Shown here piece after piece: positions 32,915 to 41,498 of a stretch of 64,000 bases of DNA. This DNA is from Opimibacter sp041746735. GTDB taxonomy: Bacteria; Bacteroidota; Bacteroidia; Chitinophagales; Saprospiraceae. The notes under the pieces were generated by a model, which had not been told where the DNA came from, searched no databases, and saw only the letters and a list, made by a program, of their open reading frames with translations. Both the position numbers and the translations under genes were made by a program. The first letter of the stretch is position 1, and every line of letters begins with the position of its first letter. The stretch lies in the NCBI GenBank assembly GCA_041746735.1, contig JBGTGP010000009.1, positions 24,003 through 88,002 on the forward strand. Direction: 5' to 3'.

Positions 32915-34414
32915 TTATTTATAACGCCGCGATGTTTTTGATTTTTTACCTCCTCCAAAGTCGTGACCGCCGATTTCACCTCCCGGATCAGATCCACCGA
33001 TACGGTGCATGGCGCAACGAAAACCAATCGTCCGGTCTCCCTGAGTCTGGTTTTTAAACCGTCTGGCGGCAGGGGAGAGCCAATATAGACGATCCGCCCA
33101 GGATCCGCCCTTGATAACCCTTGAGCTATCATTGATCAGGGTGGATTCACCATAGGCGTAGTATACGGCTTCTTCGTCATCATCCCGATAATCCAGGGCA
33201 TTACCTCGCTGATAGTTTTCACGCAAGGCTGCAATGGAATCATCTACGATCGTATAGCGGATGCGACCCAGACTGTCCTTTTCAACGGGCCTGCCATTTT
33301 CATCTACTACCCGTTGCCGGAAGATATTTCCACGGTAAGGGTTGAGGTCATGATTTTCGACATCACGAAGCGTAGAACTGGTCATCGGCCTGTAGAGGTC
33401 AAGCGTCCACTCGTTGACATTTCCAGCCATATTATACAGTCCAAAATCATTCGGAAAGAAGGCTTTGACCGGGGCGGGGAACGGCGCATTATCGTTAGGC
33501 TTACCGGCGGTCCCCATATAGTTACCGCGGGCTTCCTTAAAGTTAGCCAGCATCCGGCCCTGGTATTTATCATGTGTCTTATAACGGGCTGTGTTACCAT
33601 CCCATGGGTATATGCGGCGATCTGAGATCAATTCATCTTTTTTGGAAAGACTGTTGCCCTGAAGGGCTAGTGCAGCGTACTCCCATTCAGCTTCAGTAGG
33701 TAAACGGTACGCAGGAAGCATGATGCCATCCTCAAACCGAACAGGGCGCTCCCCACCGGTCTTGAGATCCGGCAGGTTCTTTTTGACACTGCCTGTATAT
33801 TGACCAAAGAGGTAGGATTCTGTATTGAAGTTGTACGCGTCTTTTTGATCAACTGTAAGGTTGAGTACGCCTTTTTCCACCAGGAGCATTTCGTTTACCC
33901 GATCTGTCCGCCATTCGCAAAATTTATTGGCCTGTTCCCAGGTCACACCCACGACGGGGTAATCAGCATAACTCGGATGGCGATAGTAGGTTTCAACCAA
34001 GGGTTCGTTGAAAGCCAGTTCCTCTCTCCATACCAGCGTGTCGGGAAGAATGCTCAGGACTTCGTGCGGATAGGAATCGCCGTAAACCCTTTTGACCCAA
34101 TATTCGAATTCCCGGTAGTGGGAATTCGATACTTCCGTTTCATCCATTAAAAAGGAAGAAACCGTCACACGTCGCGGTACATTGTCCCAATCGAAAGTTA
34201 CATCCTGGTCTGTAAGACCCATCGTGAACGTACCCCCATCAATCGGCACCAGGCCCGGACCTACCTCCATATCACCATGAGAGCCTTTTTCAAATCCACC
34301 CCATTCCTGGTCATTATACTTCCATCCGGTCACAGATGAACGTTCGGATTTTTTGCAGGCTGCAAACCCCATAATCAACAGTGCCCCGGCACTGAACAAG
34401 AGAAATTTCTTCAT
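32915..34414 (-). CDS. gldJ: Gliding motility/T9SS lipoprotein GldJ
   Basis: 499 residues from the ATG at 34414 (an upstream in-frame ATG gives a poor N-terminus). A lipoprotein signal ends in FAAC with lipidated C20. The body is a formylglycine-generating-enzyme (SUMF1/FGE) fold: GGTFTMG near residue 62, LPTEAEWEYAA, NVNEWTLDLY and GGSWADRLYWLSPAARR. The C-terminal GGGKKSKTSRRYK is characteristic of GldJ. GldJ is an outer-membrane lipoprotein that stabilises GldK and is essential for gliding and T9SS function in flavobacteria. Neighbours murF, porP, porU and porV match this role. Confidence 0.9.
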   Translation of the reverse strand: MKKFLLFSAGALLIMGFAACKKSERSSVTGWKYNDQEWGGFEKGSHGDMEVGPGLVPIDGGTFTMGLTDQDVTFDWDNVPRRVTVSSFLMDETEVSNSHYREFEYWVKRVYGDSYPHEVLSILPDTLVWREELAFNEPLVETYYRHPSYADYPVVGVTWEQANKFCEWRTDRVNEMLLVEKGVLNLTVDQKDAYNFNTESYLFGQYTGSVKKNLPDLKTGGERPVRFEDGIMLPAYRLPTEAEWEYAALALQGNSLSKKDELISDRRIYPWDGNTARYKTHDKYQGRMLANFKEARGNYMGTAGKPNDNAPFPAPVKAFFPNDFGLYNMAGNVNEWTLDLYRPMTSSTLRDVENHDLNPYRGNIFRQRVVDENGRPVEKDSLGRIRYTIVDDSIAALRENYQRGNALDYRDDDEEAVYYAYGESTLINDSSRVIKGGSWADRLYWLSPAARRFKNQTQGDRTIGFRCAMHRIGGSDPGGEIGGHDFGGGKKSKTSRRYK

Positions 34415-34445
34415 GCTTAGCTTCACATCATTGTTAAAAGAGGGA

Positions 34446-34453
34446 CAAATATA
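34446..34453 (-). promoter_or_regulatory. -7 promoter box of gldJ
   Basis: TATATTTG on the minus strand, 31 bases before the gldJ ATG, an exact TAnnTTTG match. Confidence 0.6.
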
Positions 34454-34544
34454 CATTTTCTGAAACGATAGGTAGGGGTAAATATTGTTTTGTTAACTCC
34501 GGCCAAAACCCTACAAAAAGTATGCCTCCCTGCGAGTAACATGA

Positions 34545-35630
34545 TCATCGGAACAGACGCAAACAATCATTATATCGGGATTCCCGGATCGAAGTTCCAA
34601 GGACATATACCAATCCTATTTCATGTGTTCCACCACTATCCGGAAATCCTGAAATGGTCAGGTCAAAACTGTAGCCAACCCTCAATTGCTTGGTTCTCAG
34701 TCCTATGGATCCAATGATGGCCTCACTTTGACCGGAGGAAATTCTATAATATCCTCCAAAACTCACTAGACCGGCATCGAAAGTCATTCCGGCATTGAGT
34801 TGCTGAAATGGCCCTTGATGGACCAGCATGACGGAGGGGGACAACGTCACATTATCCGCGCTGCTAAATGTTCGTTTAAAGACTCTCCAGGATGCACCAC
34901 CATGAAAGGTCCACCGCATTGGAATACGAGGGGAAAGGTTGGAATTGGCACCCAAGAAATCAGGGTCAGGCCGGTTGAGGTGCCGGATAGCAACCCCGCC
35001 ATAAAAGGTCGTGCCATACACAAGCATCCCCAACCCCAGATCCGGATAAAATACGCTGTTCTTCTCCGGAGCAATTTCTTCTGTAGGGAAGGGAATGCCT
35101 CCGGGGCTGACGGTCCCTTGATAGTCATCGATCTGGTCACCAAACCTGAGCCGGTTCCAGTTGAGCGTGGATTGGACTACACCGGCCTCAATCCCCATTT
35201 TGGCAAAAAAATCCTCATTGAGGCGTAAACGGAGGGAAAAGATGCCCGCTGCTTTGGTGGTTTTGAGGATGCCATCTCCGGCATCATCAGATAACAACCA
35301 AAATCCTGCACCCCCGTTGATCGTCGGGAAATATTGGTCATACGACACCGCATAGGTGCGATAGGCATTATTGAATCCCGGAAATTGGTTGCGATAGTTG
35401 GCTGAAAATCTCGGGTGATCAGTCAATCCGGCGAGTCCCGGATTGAGTTGCAACGGAGATAGATAATACTGGGAAAAAACCGGGTCCTGAGTTTGTCCAG
35501 GAAATGACATACAGAAAAGAAAAAGGATCAACCCGGGGAACACCAGAAAGTGTATGCGGCCATAATCCGGAAAATGTATCCGGAAGTGGGCGGACCGTAA
35601 TATCTGAGGGTTGAGTTTCATTTGATGCAT
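34545..35630 (-). CDS. PorP/SprF family outer membrane protein
   Basis: 361 residues; the ATG at 35621 is an alternative start. After a long N-terminus comes a signal peptide-like segment (FLVFPGLILFLFCMSF, cleavage near GQTQ). Then QDPVFSQYYLSPLQLNPGLAG, here near residues 48-68, is the hallmark start of PorP/SprF proteins. The rest is beta-barrel-like with many aromatic strands. PorP-family proteins anchor T9SS cargo and work with PorK/N and motility adhesins. It lies between gldJ and porU, but no sprB-like adhesin gene accompanies it. Confidence 0.88.
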   Translation of the reverse strand: MHQMKLNPQILRSAHFRIHFPDYGRIHFLVFPGLILFLFCMSFPGQTQDPVFSQYYLSPLQLNPGLAGLTDHPRFSANYRNQFPGFNNAYRTYAVSYDQYFPTINGGAGFWLLSDDAGDGILKTTKAAGIFSLRLRLNEDFFAKMGIEAGVVQSTLNWNRLRFGDQIDDYQGTVSPGGIPFPTEEIAPEKNSVFYPDLGLGMLVYGTTFYGGVAIRHLNRPDPDFLGANSNLSPRIPMRWTFHGGASWRVFKRTFSSADNVTLSPSVMLVHQGPFQQLNAGMTFDAGLVSFGGYYRISSGQSEAIIGSIGLRTKQLRVGYSFDLTISGFPDSGGTHEIGLVYVLGTSIRESRYNDCLRLFR

Positions 35631-35813
35631 GCAATATTAGTCCTTTTTCGCTGGCTACCGGAAGTCTCCGCACCATTTTGATAAATAGCCAACAAATGAC
35701 ATATACATGACATCTGAAACCAAAAATTATTGTTATACTTCGGCAATAGATGGAATCAGCTAACGTTTTATTAACGATTTTTAGCCTTTCATTCAGGTCA
35801 GGTTCAATGTAGT

Positions 35814-38800
35814 ATGAAGAAAAAAATCACCCTCCTTTTCGTGTCCGTACTTTTTTTGCAGACAATGGTAATTGCCCAGCAAGCCGTGCGCCACACCTTT
35901 GAATTGAATTGGCAAGGGGATCAAAAGCTGACATTTGAAGGCGCAGGTAGTTGGCCAAATCATCCGCAGTTGCCCGTCTATTCATACAGATTTCCTTTAC
36001 CCGGCCCCGCTACGTTACAAATGCATGTGGCGATTTCTGCCGTTGAGTCCATAACTATTGAAGATGCAGGATTGGTGGAAATCATTCCCGTTTCAATGGT
36101 ATTCGGAACGTCAACAGAACAGGAAAGAGGTGATTGGTATGGCAGATTGTGGTTAGTGCCGCTCATGCGAGACAAGAATGAAGTACAAAAGATTTTACGG
36201 GGAAATATTACCATCCAGGTTGAACTCCTCTCTGTAGCAGGAGGAGAAAGGTCCGGACCTGAGTTTAAACCGAGCTCAGTACTGGCTAACGGTACTATAC
36301 ATAAGATCTCTGTAGATAAGCCAGGCGTATATAAGGTGGATCATGCTTTTATTAAAGATAAACTTAAGCTCGATCCTGCACAGATCGATCCCAGTCGTAT
36401 AGGTGTTTTTGGAAATGGTGGCGGTCGTATACCACAACGTAATGCCACACTCAGGATTGATGATCTTGAACAAACTGCCACATGGGGTGTCGGCCTGGAC
36501 GACGGTGCTTTTAACACCGGGGATTACCTGCTATGGTATGCAGAAGGTCCTGACAAATGGTACTATGATACCTTAACCGGGAACTACAACATGGATAAGA
36601 ATATCTATGATGAGTTGAATCACTATTATATCATCATCAATGGTCCGGTCCGGAAGTCTATGGGGACACGGGGTAATACCGCTCTTGGTGATTATGTTTC
36701 GGAGACATCACGTGTATATCAGCGGCTTGAAGACGAGAAGGTCAATCTGCTCGGACGTTTTAGGCCACCGGGTTCCGGTCAGGAATGGTATGGTGATGAA
36801 ATGGCCGTTGTAAAGCAATTGGATTATACAAACCGATTTACATTCACGGATCTGGTACACACCGATTCGGTCAACTTCAAGGTCCGTTTTGCCGTCAGAT
36901 CGTCCGAGTTGACTCGCTTCTATGTTCAGTTTGATCAGAAAGAAGTAAATCGAACAATAGGAAGTGTTGCTCTTGGCAACTACGAGGCTGATTTTGCCAA
37001 TGATGCTATCCTGCAGGGCGATTTTATTCCAGGCAGCCCGCTCCAACAACTTCGGGTTAGGTTTCCGGACGCCAACGGGATCAATTCACGGGCATGGGTA
37101 GATTATATTCAACTCAATCATTGGAATAAAAACATATACAGACCAGGCAAACCGGTATATGTCAGAGATCCTCGGGCGCTGTATACCGGGATACCTACTT
37201 ATTCAATAGAAGGCTTACCCGCCGGAGGAATTATCTGGGACATCACGGATCCTCTGCTCCCGGTACAACAGCAATTCTCTCATGGCACCAAGTCAACTTT
37301 TTCAATTGCCGCATCAGGCAAGATTCCGATGGAGTATATAGCGTTTGATCCGGCTTTGGATGTATTGACCCCTATGTATACAGGCGAGGTCAAGAACCAG
37401 AACCTTCACAGCATTCAGGGAGCAGATCTGCTGATCGTATATTATGACGAGTTTGAATCAGCCGCTCAGACCCTGGCGGCGCACCGGAGAGATTTTAGTC
37501 TGCTGGATGTGGTGGCTTTGCCCGTAAGTCAGGTCTTTGAAGAATTTGGTGGAGGCTCACGTGATCCCTCTGCTATACGGGATCTGGCGAGGATGATCTA
37601 CACACGCGACCCGGGATTCAGGTACCTGTTGCTGATGGGAGATGCGACGTATGATTATCTCAACCGGGTTAAGGAATTACCCTATCATAATTTTATACCT
37701 GCATTTGAAACTGAGGAATCCTTGGATCCGATCAGGTCTTTTCCCTCCGATGATTACTTTGCTTTGCTGGATGACAATGAAGGTCAGAATCTGATCGGGG
37801 CTATTGACATTGCGGTGGGACGATTGCCCGTAGCGACCCTTGCTGAGGCGAATGCACTAGTACAAAAAATCATACACTATGACCGGAATCCTGTAACCCT
37901 TCAGGATTGGCGGTTGCGAGCGGTTATGGTGGCAGACGATGAAGATGGCAATACCCATATCAATCAGGCTGAAGGCCTGGCAGTGCGAAAGGCGCTTGAT
38001 CATCCCGTCATGAATATTCAGAAGATCTATCTGGATGCATACCCGCAAGAGACCACACCCGGTGGTGACCGGTATCCGGCTGTGAATGAAGCCCTCGATC
38101 TTGCCATCAATAAAGGCGCCCTGACGGTAACCTATATGGGACATGGCGGTCAGAACGGATGGACACAGGAACGTGTACTGGGTATTAACCAATGTCAGTC
38201 GTATGCCAACCTCAACAATATGCCCCTGTTTATCACAGCGACCTGTTCGTTTGCAGGGTATGATGAACCCAGTTTTAAAACAGCGGGTGAACATTTACTC
38301 ACCAACCCGGATGGAGGTGCCATAGGGTTGATGACGACGGTCAGAGCTGTGTATTCCGGATCCAATGAGCGTCTGACACGGGCTGTACTCAATCGGATCT
38401 ATAAGGAAGATGCTCCGGGTGAACATGCCAGCATTGCCGAAATTCTGAGGAGGGCAAAGAACGATAATGCGCTGGATACCCTGGATAACAACGCGCGAAA
38501 ATTTACCCTGCTGGGTGATCCCTCTATGAAACTGGCTATTCCGCGGTATGACATTGCAGTGACGGAGATAAAGGGCCAAGCGGTAGATGTAAATATGCCG
38601 GATACGATCAGGGCTCTTGAAAAGGCCTCCTTTGCCGGTATAATTCAGAATGATCAGGGCCAGATACTTACTTCGTTTAATGGCAAATTGTTTGTGACGG
38701 TCTTTGACAAAGTACAAGTCCGGAAGACGCTGGCCAATGACCCTACGAGTAGTGTGCGAACCTTTGTCACCCAAACCCGCCAATTGTTTAAAGGGATAGC

Positions 38801-39647
38801 CTCCGTGGTCAATGGTCATTGGTATGTGGAGTTTGTGCTACCAAAGGATATCGATTTTTCATATGGTGCAGGTAAATTGAGTTTGTATGCGCACGACGGC
38901 AATACGGATGCATCCGGGTATTTCGATGGGTTTCTGATTGGGGGCGTCTCAGAAGAAGGACTTGCTGATGACCAACCTCCTGTAGTGGAATTATATATGA
39001 ATAACAATCAGTTCGTTTCCGGTGGCATGACGGATCGAAATCCGGATATCTATATTGTCTTGAGCGATGACAATGGGATCAATGTCTCCGGCACAAGTGT
39101 CGGTCATGATATCGAAGCCATCCTCGACAATGACGATCGGAATAGCCTTATCCTGAATGATTTTTATCAGGCCTTTCTGGATGATTATACAGGTGGAGAG
39201 GTCCGGTACCCCTTACGTAATCTGACCCCGGGACGCCATACCCTTAAAGTACAAGCCTGGGATCTGGCCAATAATCCCGGCGAAGCTTACCTGGAATTTG
39301 TGGTCGTGGATCAGGATGGTCCGATACTGGACCTGTTGCCCAATTATCCGAATCCGTTTTCCGATTTTACCCACTTTCAGTTTGAGCACAACCGCCCAAA
39401 TACATTGATGGATGTGCAGATTGAAGTATTTACAGTTTCGGGCCAGCGGGTCAGAACTATGGAGGAGAAAGGCTTTGTATCCGGGGGATACAGGGTGGCC
39501 GATCTTCGTTGGAATGGAGAAAGCGACACCGGCAGTCCCCTGGGCAGCGGCATCTATATCTTTAAGGTAAAGGCGGTCTATTATACCGCCGGAGGAACTA
39601 CAGAATCGGCTGAAAGTCAGGCAGAAAAACTCGTCATCATCCGATGA
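35814..39647 (+). CDS. porU: T9SS sortase PorU (C25 cysteine peptidase)
   Basis: 1277 residues. A signal peptide (1-21, MVIAQ) is followed by an N-terminal beta region and a gingipain-type C25 peptidase domain. The catalytic pair is H777 (TYMGHGGQNG) and C811 (ITATCSFAGY), 34 residues apart as in the family. The C-terminus (from about 1175) starts LPNYPNPFSDFTHFQF and looks like a T9SS C-terminal domain. PorU removes such sorting domains from cargo and attaches it to A-LPS on the cell surface. It is followed by porV, as in other Bacteroidota. Confidence 0.95.
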   Translation: MKKKITLLFVSVLFLQTMVIAQQAVRHTFELNWQGDQKLTFEGAGSWPNHPQLPVYSYRFPLPGPATLQMHVAISAVESITIEDAGLVEIIPVSMVFGTSTEQERGDWYGRLWLVPLMRDKNEVQKILRGNITIQVELLSVAGGERSGPEFKPSSVLANGTIHKISVDKPGVYKVDHAFIKDKLKLDPAQIDPSRIGVFGNGGGRIPQRNATLRIDDLEQTATWGVGLDDGAFNTGDYLLWYAEGPDKWYYDTLTGNYNMDKNIYDELNHYYIIINGPVRKSMGTRGNTALGDYVSETSRVYQRLEDEKVNLLGRFRPPGSGQEWYGDEMAVVKQLDYTNRFTFTDLVHTDSVNFKVRFAVRSSELTRFYVQFDQKEVNRTIGSVALGNYEADFANDAILQGDFIPGSPLQQLRVRFPDANGINSRAWVDYIQLNHWNKNIYRPGKPVYVRDPRALYTGIPTYSIEGLPAGGIIWDITDPLLPVQQQFSHGTKSTFSIAASGKIPMEYIAFDPALDVLTPMYTGEVKNQNLHSIQGADLLIVYYDEFESAAQTLAAHRRDFSLLDVVALPVSQVFEEFGGGSRDPSAIRDLARMIYTRDPGFRYLLLMGDATYDYLNRVKELPYHNFIPAFETEESLDPIRSFPSDDYFALLDDNEGQNLIGAIDIAVGRLPVATLAEANALVQKIIHYDRNPVTLQDWRLRAVMVADDEDGNTHINQAEGLAVRKALDHPVMNIQKIYLDAYPQETTPGGDRYPAVNEALDLAINKGALTVTYMGHGGQNGWTQERVLGINQCQSYANLNNMPLFITATCSFAGYDEPSFKTAGEHLLTNPDGGAIGLMTTVRAVYSGSNERLTRAVLNRIYKEDAPGEHASIAEILRRAKNDNALDTLDNNARKFTLLGDPSMKLAIPRYDIAVTEIKGQAVDVNMPDTIRALEKASFAGIIQNDQGQILTSFNGKLFVTVFDKVQVRKTLANDPTSSVRTFVTQTRQLFKGIASVVNGHWYVEFVLPKDIDFSYGAGKLSLYAHDGNTDASGYFDGFLIGGVSEEGLADDQPPVVELYMNNNQFVSGGMTDRNPDIYIVLSDDNGINVSGTSVGHDIEAILDNDDRNSLILNDFYQAFLDDYTGGEVRYPLRNLTPGRHTLKVQAWDLANNPGEAYLEFVVVDQDGPILDLLPNYPNPFSDFTHFQFEHNRPNTLMDVQIEVFTVSGQRVRTMEEKGFVSGGYRVADLRWNGESDTGSPLGSGIYIFKVKAVYYTAGGTTESAESQAEKLVIIR

Positions 39648-39657
39648 TCCCAATTTG

Positions 39658-39665
39658 TATCTTTG
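39658..39665 (+). promoter_or_regulatory. -7 promoter box of porV
   Basis: TATCTTTG followed by CACTC, exact TAnnTTTG, 31 bases before the porV ATG and just after the porU stop. It suggests porV can be transcribed on its own. Confidence 0.5.
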
Positions 39666-39696
39666 CACTCTTATTATTCATCAACTATATTACTTC

Positions 39697-40878
39697 ATGA
39701 AATATCTTTCACTCATTGCAGTTATGCTGGTGAGCGTCACCCTGGCCCATAGCCAGTTTTGCGATCCCCGGACCAATGATAACTGTCCCAATGCTATTAT
39801 TTCTGCAGTTCCCTTTTTGCGGATCGTACCGGATGCCCGGTCAGCCGCCATGGGCGATGCAGGAATAGCCTCTTCTGCTGATGCAAACTCCATGCATCAC
39901 AATGCGTCCAAACTGGCCTTTATCGATTCGGATATTGGATTGTCAGCCAGCTATTCACCTTGGTTGCGTGCCCTTGGTCTGCAGGATGTTTACTTGGCCT
40001 ATCTCTCCGGATACAAGCGTGTAGGGGAGAATCAAACACTGGGCATGTCGCTTCGCTTCTTTGCTTTGGGAGACCTCCAGTTTACCGATATCAACGGACT
40101 GTCGCTGGGTCAGGGCAAACCCAATGAATTTGAAGTCGCCTTCGCCTATGCCAGGAAACTATCTCCCTACTTTAGTGCAGGCCTTACCGGAAAGTTTATC
40201 TATTCCAATCTGGCCGGTGGCCAGCAAATTGAAAACGTCGATATCGTAGCCGCTACCGCCGGAGCAGTAGATATTTCATTTACATACCAAAAGCCCATCA
40301 GTATCGCATCAGGAGGGACCCTCAGACTTGGCGCAGCCATCACCAATATCGGGTCCAAAATCTCCTACACCAAATCCGAGTTCAAGGATTTTATTCCTGC
40401 CAATCTTGGACTCGGTGCTGCCCTGGAGATGAATTTTGACGAATACAACCAGTTGACCTTTTTGCTGGATATCAACAAAATGCTCGTCCCTACGCCTCTG
40501 AGTCCGGATGATCCAGCGTATGATGAAAATAACAACGGTTATCCGGATTTCAGGGAGAAAGCATTATTCGAAGGCATCTTCGGATCCTTTGGCGATGCTC
40601 CCGGTGGCTTTAAGGAAGAACTCCGCGAACTCTCGTATTCCATTGGAGCAGAATACTGGTACAACAAGCAGTTTGCTTTTAGAGCAGGGTATTATTATGA
40701 ACATGCCACAAAAGGAAACAGGCAGTTTCTCACAGCGGGGCTGGGCTTAAAATACAATGTTTTTGGTTTGAATGTGTCGTACCTCGTACCTACCTCCAAC
40801 CAAAGAAGTCCGCTGGACAACACCCTGCGGTTCTCCATTATTTTTCATCTGAGTGATAAGCCGGTTACTACAGGTTAA
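39697..40878 (+). CDS. porV: T9SS outer membrane protein PorV (LptO)
   Basis: 393 residues from the ATG at 39697; an in-frame start upstream would overlap the promoter box. Signal peptide 1-19 (LAHSQF). Then FLRIVPDARSAAMGDAGIASSADANS, residues about 43-68, is the PorV signature, and the rest forms a FadL-like 14-strand barrel. PorV shuttles cargo from the translocon to PorU in the attachment complex. It is encoded just downstream of porU. Confidence 0.94.
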   Translation: MKYLSLIAVMLVSVTLAHSQFCDPRTNDNCPNAIISAVPFLRIVPDARSAAMGDAGIASSADANSMHHNASKLAFIDSDIGLSASYSPWLRALGLQDVYLAYLSGYKRVGENQTLGMSLRFFALGDLQFTDINGLSLGQGKPNEFEVAFAYARKLSPYFSAGLTGKFIYSNLAGGQQIENVDIVAATAGAVDISFTYQKPISIASGGTLRLGAAITNIGSKISYTKSEFKDFIPANLGLGAALEMNFDEYNQLTFLLDINKMLVPTPLSPDDPAYDENNNGYPDFREKALFEGIFGSFGDAPGGFKEELRELSYSIGAEYWYNKQFAFRAGYYYEHATKGNRQFLTAGLGLKYNVFGLNVSYLVPTSNQRSPLDNTLRFSIIFHLSDKPVTTG

Positions 40879-40902
40879 AATGACACTTGTTGAATAAACA
40901 AT

Positions 40903-40931
40903 AAAAGCCGGAGGGTCACCCTCCGGCTTTT
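40903..40931. terminator. Bidirectional terminator between porV and rnpB
   Basis: AAAAGCCGGAGGG (40903-40915), TCA loop, CCCTCCGGCTTTT (40919-40931): a perfect 13 bp stem with A and T tracts on both sides. It ends porV on the plus strand and rnpB on the minus strand. Confidence 0.93.
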
Positions 40932-40940
40932 TCATTTCTA

Positions 40941-41360
40941 AAATGCATTTGCAGCCGATAAGCCGGATTCTGTGATCCCTGTAAACAAGGACTTCTATCA
41001 TTGATCTGGGCCAGGTATTGCTACCTGAGCTCTATCTGCCTACCCCCTTCAACTACATACATATTCCAGCGAGCCGCCGGATACCCTCGACCCATGGAGA
41101 GGTTTCGGGAATTGAAGTGTACATGGCATTTCAGCCCGCAAGGTTTATCCCATTTCAGGGTCGCCCCTGAAATGCGTGCGCTCTTACCACACGTTTTCAC
41201 CCTTACCCTGCCTGTTGATAATCATGCAGGGCGGTTTAGTTTCTGTGACACTTTCTGTCTCCGTCTTCACGAAGCCCATCTGTTAGATGGTGCGGTGCCC
41301 TACGCTGTCCGGACTTTCCTCCCCTTCGAAAAGGAGCGATAGAATAGCTACAAATGCAAT
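40941..41360 (-). ncRNA. rnpB: RNase P RNA (M1 RNA)
   Basis: Minus-strand RNA of about 420 bases. Near its 5' end it reads GAGGAAAGTCCGGACAGCGT, the conserved P4/J region of bacterial RNase P, and near its 3' end ACAGAATCCGGCTTATCGG, the other conserved end. The terminal stem P1 is formed by GCATTTGTAGC (5') and GCTGCAAATGC (3'), which fixes the ends within a few bases. RNase P RNA trims tRNA 5' ends together with RnpA, which is not in the window. Conserved motifs make this nearly certain. Confidence 0.95.
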
Positions 41361-41498
41361 GGTGTAACGACCGAACCACCCCAGAAGTTTGCGGTCTGCA
41401 CTACAATATCGATTATCCGGGAGAGGGTCAGTTCAGAAGGGAAGTAATTAAATGATATATAGTAATTTATTCATTAAATATTATCTTTATGTGACAAT

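Noticed and set aside
41361..41498. Promoter box for rnpB on the minus strand
   Set aside because: No TAnnTTTG match was found upstream of the RNA 5' end, though a divergent one may exist.
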